64,000 nt of DNA from Phocoena phocoena (GCF_963924675.1 NC_089224.1:61427464-61491463); one strand, 5' to 3'. Positions 34,090 through 44,930 are shown, counted from the stretch's first letter. Notes: generated by a model not told the origin, from the sequence alone. A program made the numbers and translations.

Positions 34090-34945
34090 AGTCAATTGTT
34101 AAGAAAATGTGAGGTCAATAGGTGATGTGGAATAAAGTTATAGTTATGTAGATGGTAGTAATTGGACAGATTCAGGACATATTGAAAGTAATACCCACAG
34201 GACTACTGATGGATTGGATATAGGTTATAAGAGAAAGAAGAATCAAGAATTACAAAAACCTATGGGGTTTTTTGTTTGCTTGTTTGGGCAATTAGGTAGA
34301 TGATAAATCTGTTTAGTGAAAGGTGGAAGAATTTGCAGCAGCAAATTGGGAAGGAGTATTAATAATTCTGTTTGTCCATGTTTAAGTTTCCTATTAGAGA
34401 TCCAAATTGAAATGTCAAGTAGAATATAGGAGTTTGGAGTTCTAAAAAGAGGAATAGGCTGGAGATATAAATTTGAGTTGTCTACTAAAGATGGAATTTA
34501 AAGCCCTGGGACTAGCTGAAATTACCCAGATGAGATCATTGAGGTGAGAATAGAGCCAAAGAGAAAGCCCTGGGTCACCAAAACATTTAGAGGTCTGGGG
34601 GAAGAGGGAAAGGAGTTTGAGATGAAGCAAAAAGATGAAAGAAAGGCCACGGAAGCATAATATTCAGGAAACCAAGTGAGGAGTGTGTCAAGAAGGAGCG
34701 AATGTTGTCAAATGTTAAAAGCTCAAGCAAGATGATCTCAGAGAAGTGAACATTAGCTTTACAGCAAGATGAGGTCATTGGTCCATGTTTTTAAACGAGA
34801 GGTCAGAGAAATACCCAATTAGGATGATCTGAAGAGAAAATGGGTGTTGAAGAAGTAGAGAGAGACAATAAGTATAGATAATGCTCTATTTTTATGAAGG
34901 AGAACAGAGAAATGAATAGTAACTGGAACAGGATGTGGAAAGGAA
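34090..34945 (-). mobile_element. L2 LINE RT region, antisense
   Basis: Antisense L2: 'ggctggagatataaatttga', 'agccctgggtcaccaaaac', 'atttagaggtctgggg' and 'gaccattggtccatg'-type blocks at 34430-34790 correspond to the L2 reverse transcriptase coding strand read in reverse. The same order occurs in the L2 at 28398. Decayed throughout. Confidence 0.75.
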
Positions 34946-35099
34946 AGGTTTTATTTGCTTGCTTTTTTTGTTTGTTTTGATAATCTTAACACATACTTCA
35001 GTTTGGATAGGAAGAATCCAGTAGAGTGGGAGAAATTATTAATGTAGTAGAGATACAGAAAATGGAAGTAAAAACATTTCTTTTTAAAAATAAAGGTAA

Positions 35100-35315
35100 G
35101 GGCTTCCCTGGTGGCGCAGTGGTTGAGAGTCCGCCTGCCCATGTAGGGGACACAGGTTCGTGCCCCGGTCTGGGAAGATCCCACATACCGTGGAGCGGCT
35201 AGGCCCGTGAACCATGACCGCTGAGCCTGTGCGTCCAGAGCCTGTGCTCCGCAACGGGAGAGGCCACAACAGTGAGAGGCCCGCGTACCGCAAAAAAACA
35301 AACAAACAAAAAAAT
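35100..35315 (+). mobile_element. CHR SINE, short form, complete
   Basis: Short CHR SINE with a CAAA-patterned tail. The TSD aaataaaggtaag is perfect at 35088-35100 and 35316-35328 (the last G is shared with the SINE start). Confidence 0.97.
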
Positions 35316-35869
35316 AAATAAAGGTAAGTGAAGAGGTTGAGCTAAGGTAGGAGCAGTGTCTTTTCTATAATAACTAGAAGGGAGGACAATATGTGTGTAC
35401 AGATACAAGTAGGTTGATGGCTATCTGATTGAAAGGTGAGATAGTTCTTACTTGAGTGGAACTATTTTTGTATAAAATGTGGAGACAAGTTACTAGCTCA
35501 GATCAAGAGGGGAAGAGGATATAAGAGGATTGAAGTCATCCGCTGTGATAATGGAAAAGTGAGTGAATTGGAGTATGTTTGTCAGTGTCAAATGACCATT
35601 CGTGGTGTAAGGTCATGGATTTGAAATGACTCTGGTCAGTACTGCTGTGATTTTCTCCATGAATATTGAGATACTGTGAACAAATGTAGATAGAGCTGTT
35701 TGCTTAACGAAAGTTAGGACTTTTTTCTGGTTATGTACGAAAGTAACAGAGATAAGCAAATAATTAATGACTGTTATAAGGGAATAATTATAAAGCTGGA
35801 CAATGGAATCTAAGCCTGGTAACAAGAGAAGTAAAGGAATTGAGTGTGCTCAGTATTGTCTTTCTTTTG

Positions 35870-36357
35870 CTTGCTTTCAGTTTACTTTGCTCTTTTGTGG
35901 CAATTTCTTGAAATAGAAGCTTATATTATTGGTTTGAGACCTTCCTTCTTTTCTAACGTAAGCATTTAGTGCACTATAAATTTCCCTCTCGGCACTGCTT
36001 TAGCTGCATCCCACATATTTTATACGGTGTGTTTTCATTTTCATTTACTTTTATGCATTTTTAAGTTTCCTATGATACATTGGATCCATTGTTTACAAGT
36101 GTTTTGTTCAAATTCCAAGTGTTTGGAGATCTTCCTTGTCTTTCTGTTACTGATTTCTAGTTTGATTTCATTATGGTCAGAGAACACACTTTCTGTGATT
36201 TCAGTTATTTTAAATTGATTAAGGTTTGTTTTATGCTCAAGACATTATGGATTTGGTAAATGTTCCAGGGGTGCTTGAAAAATGTCTCTTCTGTTCTTGT
36301 TGGGTGAAGTGTTGTACATACATTAATTTTCTGTTGGTTAACTGTGTTGTTCAGATC
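35870..36357 (-). mobile_element. L1 ORF2 endonuclease part, antisense
   Basis: Antisense L1: 'cactgctttagctgcatccc', 'tgtgttttcattttcattta', 'tagtttgatttcattatggt' correspond to the region between endonuclease and RT of ORF2. The sequence breaks at 36357, where the MULE element starts, and resumes at 37868. Confidence 0.85.
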
Positions 36358-36689
36358 AGTTCTAGGCACTTACACAATCTTTGCCACAAGCATTTTTGCT
36401 ACCGATATTTTCACTGCATAACTAATTGGCTGTAAGGCAATTCTACAATAAAAGATAAAATAATGAAAAATAAAAGAGGGGAATTAAAAAGGACACAATG
36501 ACACATGAGAAACAATTAACAAAATTAAAAAGACTCATTGCAAAATATGAAATATTTGAATACATTTAAGATATATAGGTTCATGGCAATACTGCACAAA
36601 GAACTGATTTTATTTTATGGATTGTACCTAAGCATTGACTTCCAAGTCTGTCTTTCATAGTATTATATACATTTTTTTGGTTTGTTGAT

Positions 36690-37012
36690 TCTTCCAATCA
36701 TTCGGAATCACACTTTTTCTTTTTCCTGAAAATGTCTTCCTTCATTAAGAGACGTATCCATTTTCAAATGCTAAGATGTATATTTGTACCTGAGATTTGT
36801 ATCGCATTGTGAAAGCCTGTACACTGTTGTTTGTTCTTGGCATATTGTCATGTGTCTGTTGAAAGATGTTTCTTAGTTCCACAGGAAATGTGGATTCTAC
36901 TCTGCATGTCTGAGGCCCTTGACCTCTTTCTCCTCCACTGTAGTGATTTTCAAAATGAAACCAACTCTTGGGGCAAATCGTCATCCTCTGTCAGCTCAAT
37001 AAAGCCATTGAT
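36690..37012 (-). pseudogene. MULE transposase C-terminal remnant
   Basis: Minus-strand reading gives DDDLPQELVSF, then after a frameshift FENHYSG, FPVELRNIF, NMPRTNNSV and a lysine-rich tail followed by NVYNTMKDRL. The order 'LPxEL...YFE...FPxELWN...PRTNNxVEGWH...' is typical of MULE transposases close to the C-terminus. Here the EGWH residues are replaced. At least one frameshift and several stops inactivate it. The catalytic DDE part is not present. Confidence 0.75.
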
Positions 37013-37022
37013 AACATAGCTA

Positions 37023-37393
37023 GGGCTTCCCTGGTGGCACAGTGGTTGAGAATCTGCCTACTAATGCAGGGGACATGGGTTCGAACCCTGGTCCGGGAAG
37101 ATCCCACAAGCCACAGAATAACTAAGCCCGTGCGCCACAACTACTGAGCCTGTGCTCTAGAGCCCCCAAGCCACGATTACTGAGCCCACATGCTGTGACT
37201 ACTGAAGCCCATGAGCCTAGAGCCTGTGCTCTGCAACAAGAGAAGCCACTGCAATGAGAAGCCTGTGCACTGCAACAAAGAGTAGCCCCCACTCAATGCA
37301 ACTAGAGAAAGCTTGCGTGCAGCAACGAAGACCCAAGAGCAGCCAAAAATAAATAAATAAATAAATAATAAAAATTAAAAAAAAAAAAAAAAA
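37023..37393 (+). mobile_element. CHR SINE, long form, first unit of dimer
   Basis: Long-form CHR SINE with intact 5' head and an (AAAT)n tail ending in a run of A. The TSD aacatagcta precedes it (37013-37022), but no TSD follows its own tail. It continues directly into a second unit. Confidence 0.93.
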
Positions 37394-37688
37394 GTGCCTG
37401 CCAATGCAGGGGACATGGATTCGAGCCCCGGTCCAGGAAGATGCCATATGCAGTGGAGCAACTAAGCATGTGCACTACAACTACTGAGCCCACGTGCCAC
37501 AACTACTGAAGCCCGCATACCTAGAGCCCGTGTTCTGCAACAAGAGAAGCCACTGCAATGAGAAGCCCACACACCGCAATGAAGAGCAGCCCCTACTCAA
37601 TGCAACTAGAGAAAGCCCACGCACAGCAATGAAGACCCAATGCAGCCAAAAATAAATAAATAAAATAAATAAATTTACTAAAAAAAAA
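37394..37688 (+). mobile_element. CHR SINE, long form, second unit of dimer
   Basis: This unit starts inside the SINE ('gtgcctgccaatgcagg'), lacking about 33 bases of the head with box A. It ends with an AAATA tail and is followed by aacatagcta (37695-37704), the mate of the TSD before the first unit. Both units share the variant 'actcaatgcaactagag' that the long CHR copies at 13628, 26080 and 45590 do not have. Confidence 0.93.
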
Positions 37689-37876
37689 CCCCAAAACATA
37701 GCTAACTGAAACCAAACTGTCAAACCAAAAATGTCAACCAGTTATTTTATCTTTCATGGCAAAATGCCTTACAGCCAATTAGTTATGTGACTAAAATGTC
37801 TGTGGGAAAAATGCTTGCAGCAAAAATGTTTACTGCAAAGAAGTTTATAGTGAAAATACAGGACATGGTTCAGATT

Positions 37877-39955
37877 TTCTATGTCTGCTGATTTTCTGTC
37901 TATTAGTTCTATTGCTTGCTAAGAGGGGACATTAAAGACCAAACAGTAATTGTAAATTTGTCTATTTCTTTTTTCAGCTGTATTGATTTCTGCTTCATGT
38001 ATTTTTGAGGTTCTGCTGTGTGATGCATACACATTAGGATTATGTCTACCTGGTGGATTGATTCTCTTATCATTATGTAATGTGCCTCTTTGCCTCTGGT
38101 AACACTGCTTGCTCTGAAGTCTACTTTATCTAATATTAATAGAGCCACTCCTGCTTTTTTTAAATTAACATTTTCATGGTATACTTTTCTATGCTTTTAC
38201 TCTCAGCCTAACTCACTTAAAACTCAAAAATCATGTTGTTGCATTTTAAGTGAGTTTTTATAAACAGCATATAGTTGGGTTGTGGTTTTTGATGTACTTT
38301 TAATTGGTATGTTTAGACTCTTGCACTTAAGGTAACTGTTGATACATTAGAACTTAAATCTACCTTTTATTATTTGTTTCCTTTCGTTCTTGTTCTTCTG
38401 CTTCTCTTTTCTTGCCTTCCTGCATGTTATTTAAACATTTTTTTAACATTCCATCGTGATATATTTATAGTTTTTTTAGTGTGTCTCTTTGTATAGTTTC
38501 TATAGTAGTTGCTCTGGGTATTATAAAATACGTATATGACTTATAGCAGTTTACTGGTGTTAACATTTTATTAGTTTCAGTGAAATGTGAAATCCTTTCT
38601 TCCATTTATTTCCCTTTATCTTCCCCACTGCTAGCATTGTCTTGAATATAAGATAGCATTATAATATTTGTTTCAGTCATCAAATATAATTTATAAAACT
38701 GATGAGAAGTATAGTCTTTTGCATGTACCCATATTTCTGTTCTTGCCATTTTTTCCTGATGCTCACAATTGATTCTTTTACCATCTTCTTTCTGCTAAAA
38801 GAAAATTCCTTTGCACTTTTGAAGGGTAGATGTGCTAGCAACAAATTGTTTTAGTTTTCCTTCATCTGGTTGTGTTTTTATTGCTTTTTCATTCCTGAAT
38901 TATAATTTTCCCAGATATAAAATTTGATATTGACAGCTATTTTCTTTATACCCTTGAAAAATGTTGTGGCATATCCTTCTGGCCACTATGGTTTCAGAGA
39001 AGAAATCCACTGTCATCCAAAGTAGTGTTCCCTGTAGCTAATGTGTTGGTCCTCTCTGGCTGCTTTCAAGATTTTTTTTCAATATTTTTAGTTTTTGAAA
39101 GTTTAAGTATATGTCTTGGCATGGATTTTTGTTTTTTGAGTTTATATTATTTGGAATTTACACAGTTTCTTTATTCTATAGTTTTAGGGCTTTTTTTTTT
39201 TTTAACCAAGTTTGAAAAGTTCTCAGTCATTATTTCTTCAATTGCTCTTTCAGCCCCCTCTCTTTCTTCTCTCTCTCTCTAGGAATCCAATAATACAAAT
39301 GCTGGATTTTTTGTTATTGCCCAAATTTCTTTGATTCTCTGTTCAGTTTTTTTTTTCAGTCTATATTTTCTCTTTTGTTCAGAATGGGTAAATTCTATTG
39401 ATCTGTCCTCAAGCTCACTGATTCTATCTCTGTCACCTCTACAGTTGTGCCATCAAGCAATTTTTTATTTCTAACATTGTATTTTCAGTCCTATATTTTC
39501 ATGTCATTCTTATTTATTACTTCTATTTCTCTTTTGTGATTTTCTATCATTTGTTTCAACAGAATTTGTAATTACTTACTAAAGCATTTTTAATATAGCT
39601 GCTTTAAAATTCTTGTTGGATAATTCCAATATTTGATTCATCTTGGTTATGTCAGTTTATTGTGCTTTTTTGTTCAAGTTGTGGTTTTCCTGATTCTTGT
39701 TCTGTAACAGGTGACCTTAAAAAACTATATCTTGGACATTTTGGCTATTTTCTTAGGAGAGTCTGGGTCCTATTAAATCTTTTATTTTATGACAGTTCTA
39801 GTGACAATTTAGTTTTGAGGGCTCTTGTGGTACTGTTTCCATCTGCTTGGTTTATCTCATGCCAGAGGGGATCCCAAAGGTCCATGATAGTGCTGCTGTG
39901 AAGGGGCAGAAGTTTCCCCAGGCTAGGCTGCCTGATGTCTCTAAATAGAGGGAGG
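37877..39955 (-). mobile_element. L1 endonuclease and 5' region, antisense
   Basis: 37909-38148 on the minus strand reads LLILDKVDFRASSVTR and KEAHYIMIRESIHQ, the L1 ORF2 endonuclease. 38200-39955 follows old L1M sequence toward its 5' end in antisense ('tttcttcaattgctctttca', 'ctgtcctcaagctcactgat'). This is the same L1 copy as 35870-36357 and probably extends past the CHR SINE to about 40300. Confidence 0.8.
38210..38256. repeat. Perfect 13-bp inverted repeat (hairpin)
   Basis: aactcacttaaaa (38210-38222) pairs with ttttaagtgagtt (38244-38256) across a 21-nt loop. It lies inside antisense L1 sequence. Confidence 0.95.
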
Positions 39956-40160
39956 GGGCTTCCCTGGTGGCGCAGTGGTTGAGAGTCCGCCTGCCGATGC
40001 AGGGGACACGGGTTCGTGCCCCGGTCTGGGAAGATCCCACATGCCTCGGAGCGGTAAGGCCCGTGAGCCACGGCCGCTGAGCCTATGCGTCCGGAGCCTG
40101 TACTCCGCAACGGGAGAGGCCACAACAGTGAGAGGCCCGTGTACCTCAAAATAAATAAAA
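39956..40160 (+). mobile_element. CHR SINE, short form
   Basis: Full-length short CHR SINE whose tail contains AAATA and then a GATA array. The TSD is not clean: 'aaatagaggg' before and 'gatagaggta' after match only in part, perhaps because the GATA array has grown across the tail. Confidence 0.93.
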
Positions 40161-40187
40161 TAGATAGATAGATAGATAGATAGATAG
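40155..40187 (+). repeat. (GATA)n microsatellite at SINE tail
   Basis: Seven to eight GATA units directly follow the A-rich tail of the CHR SINE, a common birth place for microsatellites. Confidence 0.95.
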
Positions 40188-40300
40188 AGGTAATCTGATT
40201 CACAGAGCAAAATCTTCCCAGACCAGGCAGCCAGTTTTGCAGGATCCCCCTCCCTGGTGCTACCCAGCCACCTGTTTTTTAGGTAAATGGCATAAACCTC

Positions 40301-41515
40301 AAACAAGGAGATGTCTTTACTCAAGGGTTTAGCTTGTGTTATTCAAGCCAGAATCCTGGAAATCATTTATGATTCTTCTCTCTGTCAACCAGAAGTGAAT
40401 ATACTCAGAATTAATGAAGTTTAAGTTTCAGTGCTCCTCACTTGCAAGAGCCCTGTCAAAGACCCTGGAACCCAAATGTGTTCACATGATCACATATTTT
40501 TGTAAAGTTTGCAAAAGTAGCATGTTTTAACTGTAATTAATTAAAACTCTGCCTTTTTTTCCCTGACTTCCCTTTTATCACTTTCCCCTCATGTCATCAC
40601 CACAGGCACTTTTGAGATCTGGCTATGAGAATGCTGTGCTAGGGATGCATTTAGTTTGGATTTGGTGAGATAAGCTTATGTTGTCCAAAGACGCTTCTGT
40701 ATATAGTTAACACTAGATATTCTTGCGTGGAGTGTCTTTAGGAAAGCTCCTAACCACTCACTTCGCTGACTTAACCGGCTTTGTGACACAAGGTTCAGGG
40801 CCTATGGTTGTCTTACAATAAGAGTATCACCTATCTCACTCAGAAGTATTGTGTAGAGAGGAGAAATATTTGAAATTTGGGGATCCAGAAAGTAGCCTGT
40901 AGAAAATTCTTCCAATCATTGGACTTGTAATATTTAATATTTATTTAGCTAACTATTAGAACATTTATTTAGCTGAATATTGGAATATTTGAGACATAAT
41001 GGTACCTAGTCAAAATACAAGTTCTCTCTTGCCACAAATCCTCTATAGTGCACAACATATATGATTATAAAATAGTCCATACTTTTTAGATGAAAATTGA
41101 ATGAAATTGAATTATCAGAATTTTTCATACAGACCACAAGCTTAAAGCTATACTACAAATGGTAAGTACATTTATATGTGATATCATGTGTTTTATATAT
41201 CCCAATTCTCCATAATAAAAAACAAAAGTTGATCAACCATGCTAGAACAAAGACTGAATTATCTTTTCTTTATTTACAATATTATCTTACAAAACCATTG
41301 AATATAAAAGGCAATATCAAAGAGTTCACTGCCAAAGTGTCTCAAGCAGTTGATTGATTAAAAATAGTATGTCATTATTATTTTTTCTTGGATTTGGTAA
41401 TGTTTATAGTTTTTGGCAGCTTTTTAAAATTTGCCATTTGTTGTGGCTTCTTTTCTCACTCTAAAGGAATACTCATTTTGTATCTAATTTGGAGTGAGTA
41501 GTTTTGTATTTTTTT
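40301..41515. other. No recognised feature
   Basis: AT-rich sequence of 1.2 kb without recognised repeats, apart from the possible 5' end of the preceding L1 before 40300. Confidence 0.35.
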
Positions 41516-41519
41516 TCTT

Positions 41520-41700
41520 AAAATGATCTCACAAGATTTGGATCAAGTTCTACTTTCTTCCCACTTTCAAATCCACATCCATTCTACCTGGAAATCCAGG
41601 TATTGCCACCTTAAGATACATATCAATTCTGTCTACTTCTCCCTATCTCCAAGGCCACCAGTGTTGTAACTTCTCTGGACAACAGCAGTAGCTTCTCTTT
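41520..41700 (+). mobile_element. Possible L2 fragment
   Basis: 'tctacttctccctatctcca' and 'aaggccaccagtgttgtaac' resemble the L2 coding strand downstream of the RT core. Weak by eye. Confidence 0.4.
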
Positions 41701-42138
41701 CTTAGGCAGAAATGTGTTAATTTAGTGTAACCAAATCAACTGCTTTTTCTATATGTTTTTAAGACTTTACTGTCTTGCTTTCTCCATTCTGAGGTTTAAA
41801 AAAAGTCTCTTAATTTTTCTTTTGATACTTTTGTCTTGTAATTTTTTTACATTTATATTTAGCCATTGTAGGGTACTTTTATACTCTTCTAGGTAACTAA
41901 CCAGGAATGCTAACATCATTTAAGAGAAAATTATTTTCTCCTAAATCAAAATACCAACTTTAGCATTTATTGTGTTCATTTTAGATTTTAGTTTATATTG
42001 GTTATCTGTGTGTCCTATTAGTATGCTAGTAGATAGTGCTTTGATTACAGTCGATTTAGAGCACTTTTAATATCTGATTGAGTAGGTCTACCCTTGATAT
42101 CATTTTTTTTAATGAAAAGTTATTGCACATTCTTTTTT

Positions 42139-42332
42139 TTGAATTTTATTTTATTTTTTTATACAGCTGTTCTTATTAGTTATCCATTTTATACACATCA
42201 GTGTATACATGTCAATACCAATCTCCCGATTCATCCCACCACCACCGCCTGCCCACCACTTTCCCCCCTTGGTGTCCATACCTTTGTTCTCTACATCTGT
42301 GTTTCTATTTCTGCCCTGCAAACCGGTTCACC
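42139..42332 (-). mobile_element. Young 5'-truncated L1 stub, antisense
   Basis: About 195 bp of L1 3' UTR on the minus strand ('cagctgttcttattagttat', 'caataccaatctcccgattc'). The perfect TSD tgcacattcttttt lies at 42125-42138 and 42333-42346. Confidence 0.93.
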
Positions 42333-42594
42333 TGCACATTCTTTTTCCATATGAATTTTAAACTTATTTTGACCAATTAGAAAAAATTATATTGAGATTC
42401 TGATTGGAACTTCAATAAATTTATGTATTAATATAGGAAGTACTGTCTCTTTAATTTCAGATCTTGTGTTATGTCCTTCAATAAAATGTTACCATTTTCT
42501 TCATTTAGATCCAATTCTTGTGTGCTTAATTTATTTTTGGTAATTTATCTTTTTTACTGTGCTTATGAATGGGATGTTTCCCATTTTAATTTCT

Positions 42595-42953
42595 TTTTTA
42601 AAAAAGATTTATTTATTATTTATCTTATTTACTTTTGGCTGCGTCGGGTCTTAGTTGACACATGCGGCATCTTCATGGAGGCATGCAGGATCTTCTGATG
42701 CGGCGCTCGGGCTTCTCTCTAGTTGTGCGTGCGGGTTTTCTCTTCTCTAGTTGTGGTGCGCGGGGTTCAGAGTGCATGGGCTCTGTGTTTTGCAGCACGC
42801 TGGCTCCAGTTGAGGAGCATGAGCTCAGTAGTGGTGGCGCATGGGCTTAGTTGCCCAGCAGCATGTAGGATCTTAGTTCCCTGATCAGGGATCGAATCCC
42901 TGTCCCCTGCACTGTAAGGCAGATTCTTTACCCCTGGACCACCAGGGAAGTCC
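42595..42953 (-). mobile_element. CHR-type SINE, long form, older, antisense
   Basis: Long tRNA-derived SINE in antisense ending 'ccaccagggaagtccc', i.e. with a 'gggacttccctgg' head that differs from the 'gggcttccc' head of the other copies. It is more diverged. The TSD cccattttaatttct (42580-42594) versus cccatttacatttct (42954-42968) has two mismatches, which suits an older insertion. Confidence 0.9.
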
Positions 42954-43310
42954 CCCATTTACATTTCTAATTGTGTAATATTAGTAGAAAGAAAAGGTAT
43001 TAATTTTTTATCTGGCCACCCACATTACCAAACTCTCTTATTAACGCTCAGAGATATTTAGCAGAATATCTTGTATTTTCTAAGTATATAATCATACCAA
43101 CTAGAAATAAAAATAGCATTATCTTTTCATTCCCATCTTTTAAACTGCTTATTTTCTACCCTTCTTAATCTCTAAAATGTGTTGAAGAATAATGATAATA
43201 GCAGAAATCCCTGTCATGTTACTGATTTTAATTTATGAATGGCTGTTGTATATAATTTAGTTGTTGGGTTGAGGGAGAGAATTTTTTTTTTTTAAATCTT
43301 GTTTAGGTAG

Positions 43311-43724
43311 TGCTATAGACTGAATTATGTCACCCTGTAATTCATATGTTACACACATATAACTCCTTATGTAACTGTATTGCAGATAGCACCTTTAAGG
43401 AGATGATTAAGGTTAAATGAGATCATAAGGGTGGAGCCCTGTCTGGTAGAACTGGTGCCCTTATAACCAAAGGAAGAAAAGGACACCAAAGCTGTCTCTC
43501 TCTCTCTGCCACGTAAGGACACAGTGAGAACTTAGCCATCTGCAAGCTAGGAAGAGGGAACCCAGAACCCAACCCAGAACCCAGTTGGGTTACCAGAACC
43601 CAACTATACTGGTACCCTGATCTCAGACTTCCATCCGCCAGAACTGTGAGAAAATAAATATCTGTTGTTTAAAGCTACTCAATCTATGGTATTTTCTTCT
43701 GTCAGCTCAATATGACTTAAGACA
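43311..43724 (+). mobile_element. Solo MaLR LTR (MST/MLT1A type)
   Basis: A 414-bp LTR from 'tgctatagactgaat' to 'atgacttaagaca', with 'gggtggagccctgtctgg', 'ccacgtaaggacacagtgag' and 'ccagaactgtgagaaaata' in order. A perfect 5-bp TSD ggtag (43306-43310 and 43725-43729) marks it as an ERVL-MaLR solo LTR. It has a local expansion of 'aacccag' units at 43559-43610. Confidence 0.93.
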
Positions 43725-43760
43725 GGTAGCTTCCCCTTTTCTCTCCTAACTGAGAATTTA

Positions 43761-44429
43761 TTGGAGTAAATGCAACCATGTAAAGCCATAAATTATGATA
43801 AACATAGTCATGACATTGTCCTCTAGCCCAGCAGTTCTCAACTGCAATGAATTTTTCTCTCAGGGGACCTTTAACAATCCCTAGAGACATTTCTGGTTGT
43901 CACAACTGGGGGTGAGTACTGTGTGCTGCTGGTATCAAGCAGGTAAAAGCCAGGGGTGCTGCCAAATATCCTACAATGATGGACAGCTCCCCACAACAGA
44001 GACTTATCTGGTCTATAATGTCAGTAGTGACAAGGTTGAGAAACTCTGCCTAGCCAAGCCCCTAAAAACTCCTGTAACCTAGAGGGAGGGAAAAGGAAGA
44101 AGATGTCTCAGAACTACTTGTAAAATGCCCCTCTGCCTGAGCCAAAGAGGTGGCTGGGCTCCGGGGAGTGAAGGGATGACCCTCAGAGCTCTGGTAGTTG
44201 ATAGAGCAGGACCGCTCACTCTGCTGGCCCTGGAAGTAGAGGTCAGTAGTAGATTTTGGTATCAGGCCACATGCCAGTGATGCTGAAGGCCACCATGCTT
44301 GTTGTCCCTGGCAGGTGTCCCTCAGATAGAACACAGGCTGGGTGGGTAGAGAAACTGGTTCTTTTGTAGCAGTGGGTGAACTTGCCCATACCAACTCCTA
44401 CTCTGGCTGCCAAGACCCGCTACAGAGCT
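43761..44429. other. Unexplained GC-richer insert around a MER20
   Basis: The sequence on both sides is antisense L1, so this block is an insertion or replacement. It holds a MER20 (43829-44048) and about 380 bases (44049-44429) of higher GC content. These read as a 110-codon open frame on the minus strand (44062-44394). I recognise no domain, and the frame lacks any family resemblance I know. It could be an LTR, a retropseudogene piece or an unlisted repeat. Confidence 0.35.
43829..44048 (-). mobile_element. MER20 hAT element, antisense
   Basis: hAT-Charlie element with matching ends 'cagcagttctcaac' and 'gttgagaaactctg'. The body contains 'agacatttctggttgtcaca', typical of MER20. The 8-bp TSD is degraded ('ctctagcc' versus 'cctagcca'). 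Confidence 0.88.
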
Positions 44430-44930
44430 TTCTCTTATTCTTATTTTACAGAGTTTTTCTTAGGAATGGCTAATGAACTTTATCAAATGCCTCTATGGCG
44501 TTCATTGACAGAATCACATAGTTTTTCTCCTGTAATATTTGGTGTGTTCGATTATCTTGATAGACACCTTTATTTCAAAAAGTAAAACTTACAAAATTTT
44601 TTTTGTTACTTTCATTGTTTTTTTTTTATTATTAAGGCTATTCTAACTTTATTCAAAATGTCTTTATGTTTTTCTACAGTCTAGAATTGGTGGACTAAAA
44701 AAAAAATTATATATTCATTAGTGTTAGAAAGAATTAATTTCTAAAACCATCTGTGCCTGGTGTGTCTTTTAAATTTTTAACCTTTGTGATTTGTTCTATA
44801 GCCAGTTTTGAAACAGTTTTGGTCTTGTGCCAGTTTTGGTCATTTCTGTCTTTTAATGGTTTCTTGATCAGTCTTGCTTCTTCTGGTTTATATTCTCGGA
44901 GTCTGGGTAACCTTTTTAAAACCAGAGTCA

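Larger units (their letters stand above)
36358..37867. mobile_element. MULE/MuDR-class DNA transposon (Ricksha-like)
   Basis: A 1.5-kb insertion in L1, of which about 0.67 kb is a later SINE dimer. It has long terminal inverted repeats: the left end (36358-36462) and right end (37741-37867) share ataactaattggctgtaagg (36418-36437) in inverted form, with further pairing at the T-rich and 'caagcatttttg' blocks. A 9-bp TSD, gttcagatc / gttcagatt, flanks it at 36349-36357 and 37868-37876. The interior encodes a MULE transposase remnant on the minus strand. Long TIRs, 9-bp TSD and the protein all point to the MuDR superfamily. Ricksha is the known mammalian MULE group, and membership is inference. 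Confidence 0.8.
41725..44930 (-). mobile_element. L1 ORF2, antisense, heavily interrupted
   Basis: Antisense L1 sequence present at 41725-42138, 42333-42594, 42969-43310, 43725-43760 and 44430-44930. Near 44740 the minus strand reads KNLKDTPGTDGF, the conserved KSPGPDGF region of L1 RT. It is interrupted by a young L1 stub, a CHR SINE, a MaLR solo LTR, and an unexplained block with a MER20. The order of pieces stays collinear with L1. Confidence 0.7.

Noticed and set aside
37023..37688. CRISPR-like direct repeats
   Set aside because: The repeated blocks are two SINE units; there are no regular spacers, and the genome is eukaryotic.
39787..40324. Minus-strand frames of 138 and 127 codons
   Set aside because: Most of their length is CHR SINE read in antisense, extended by flanking L1 sequence.
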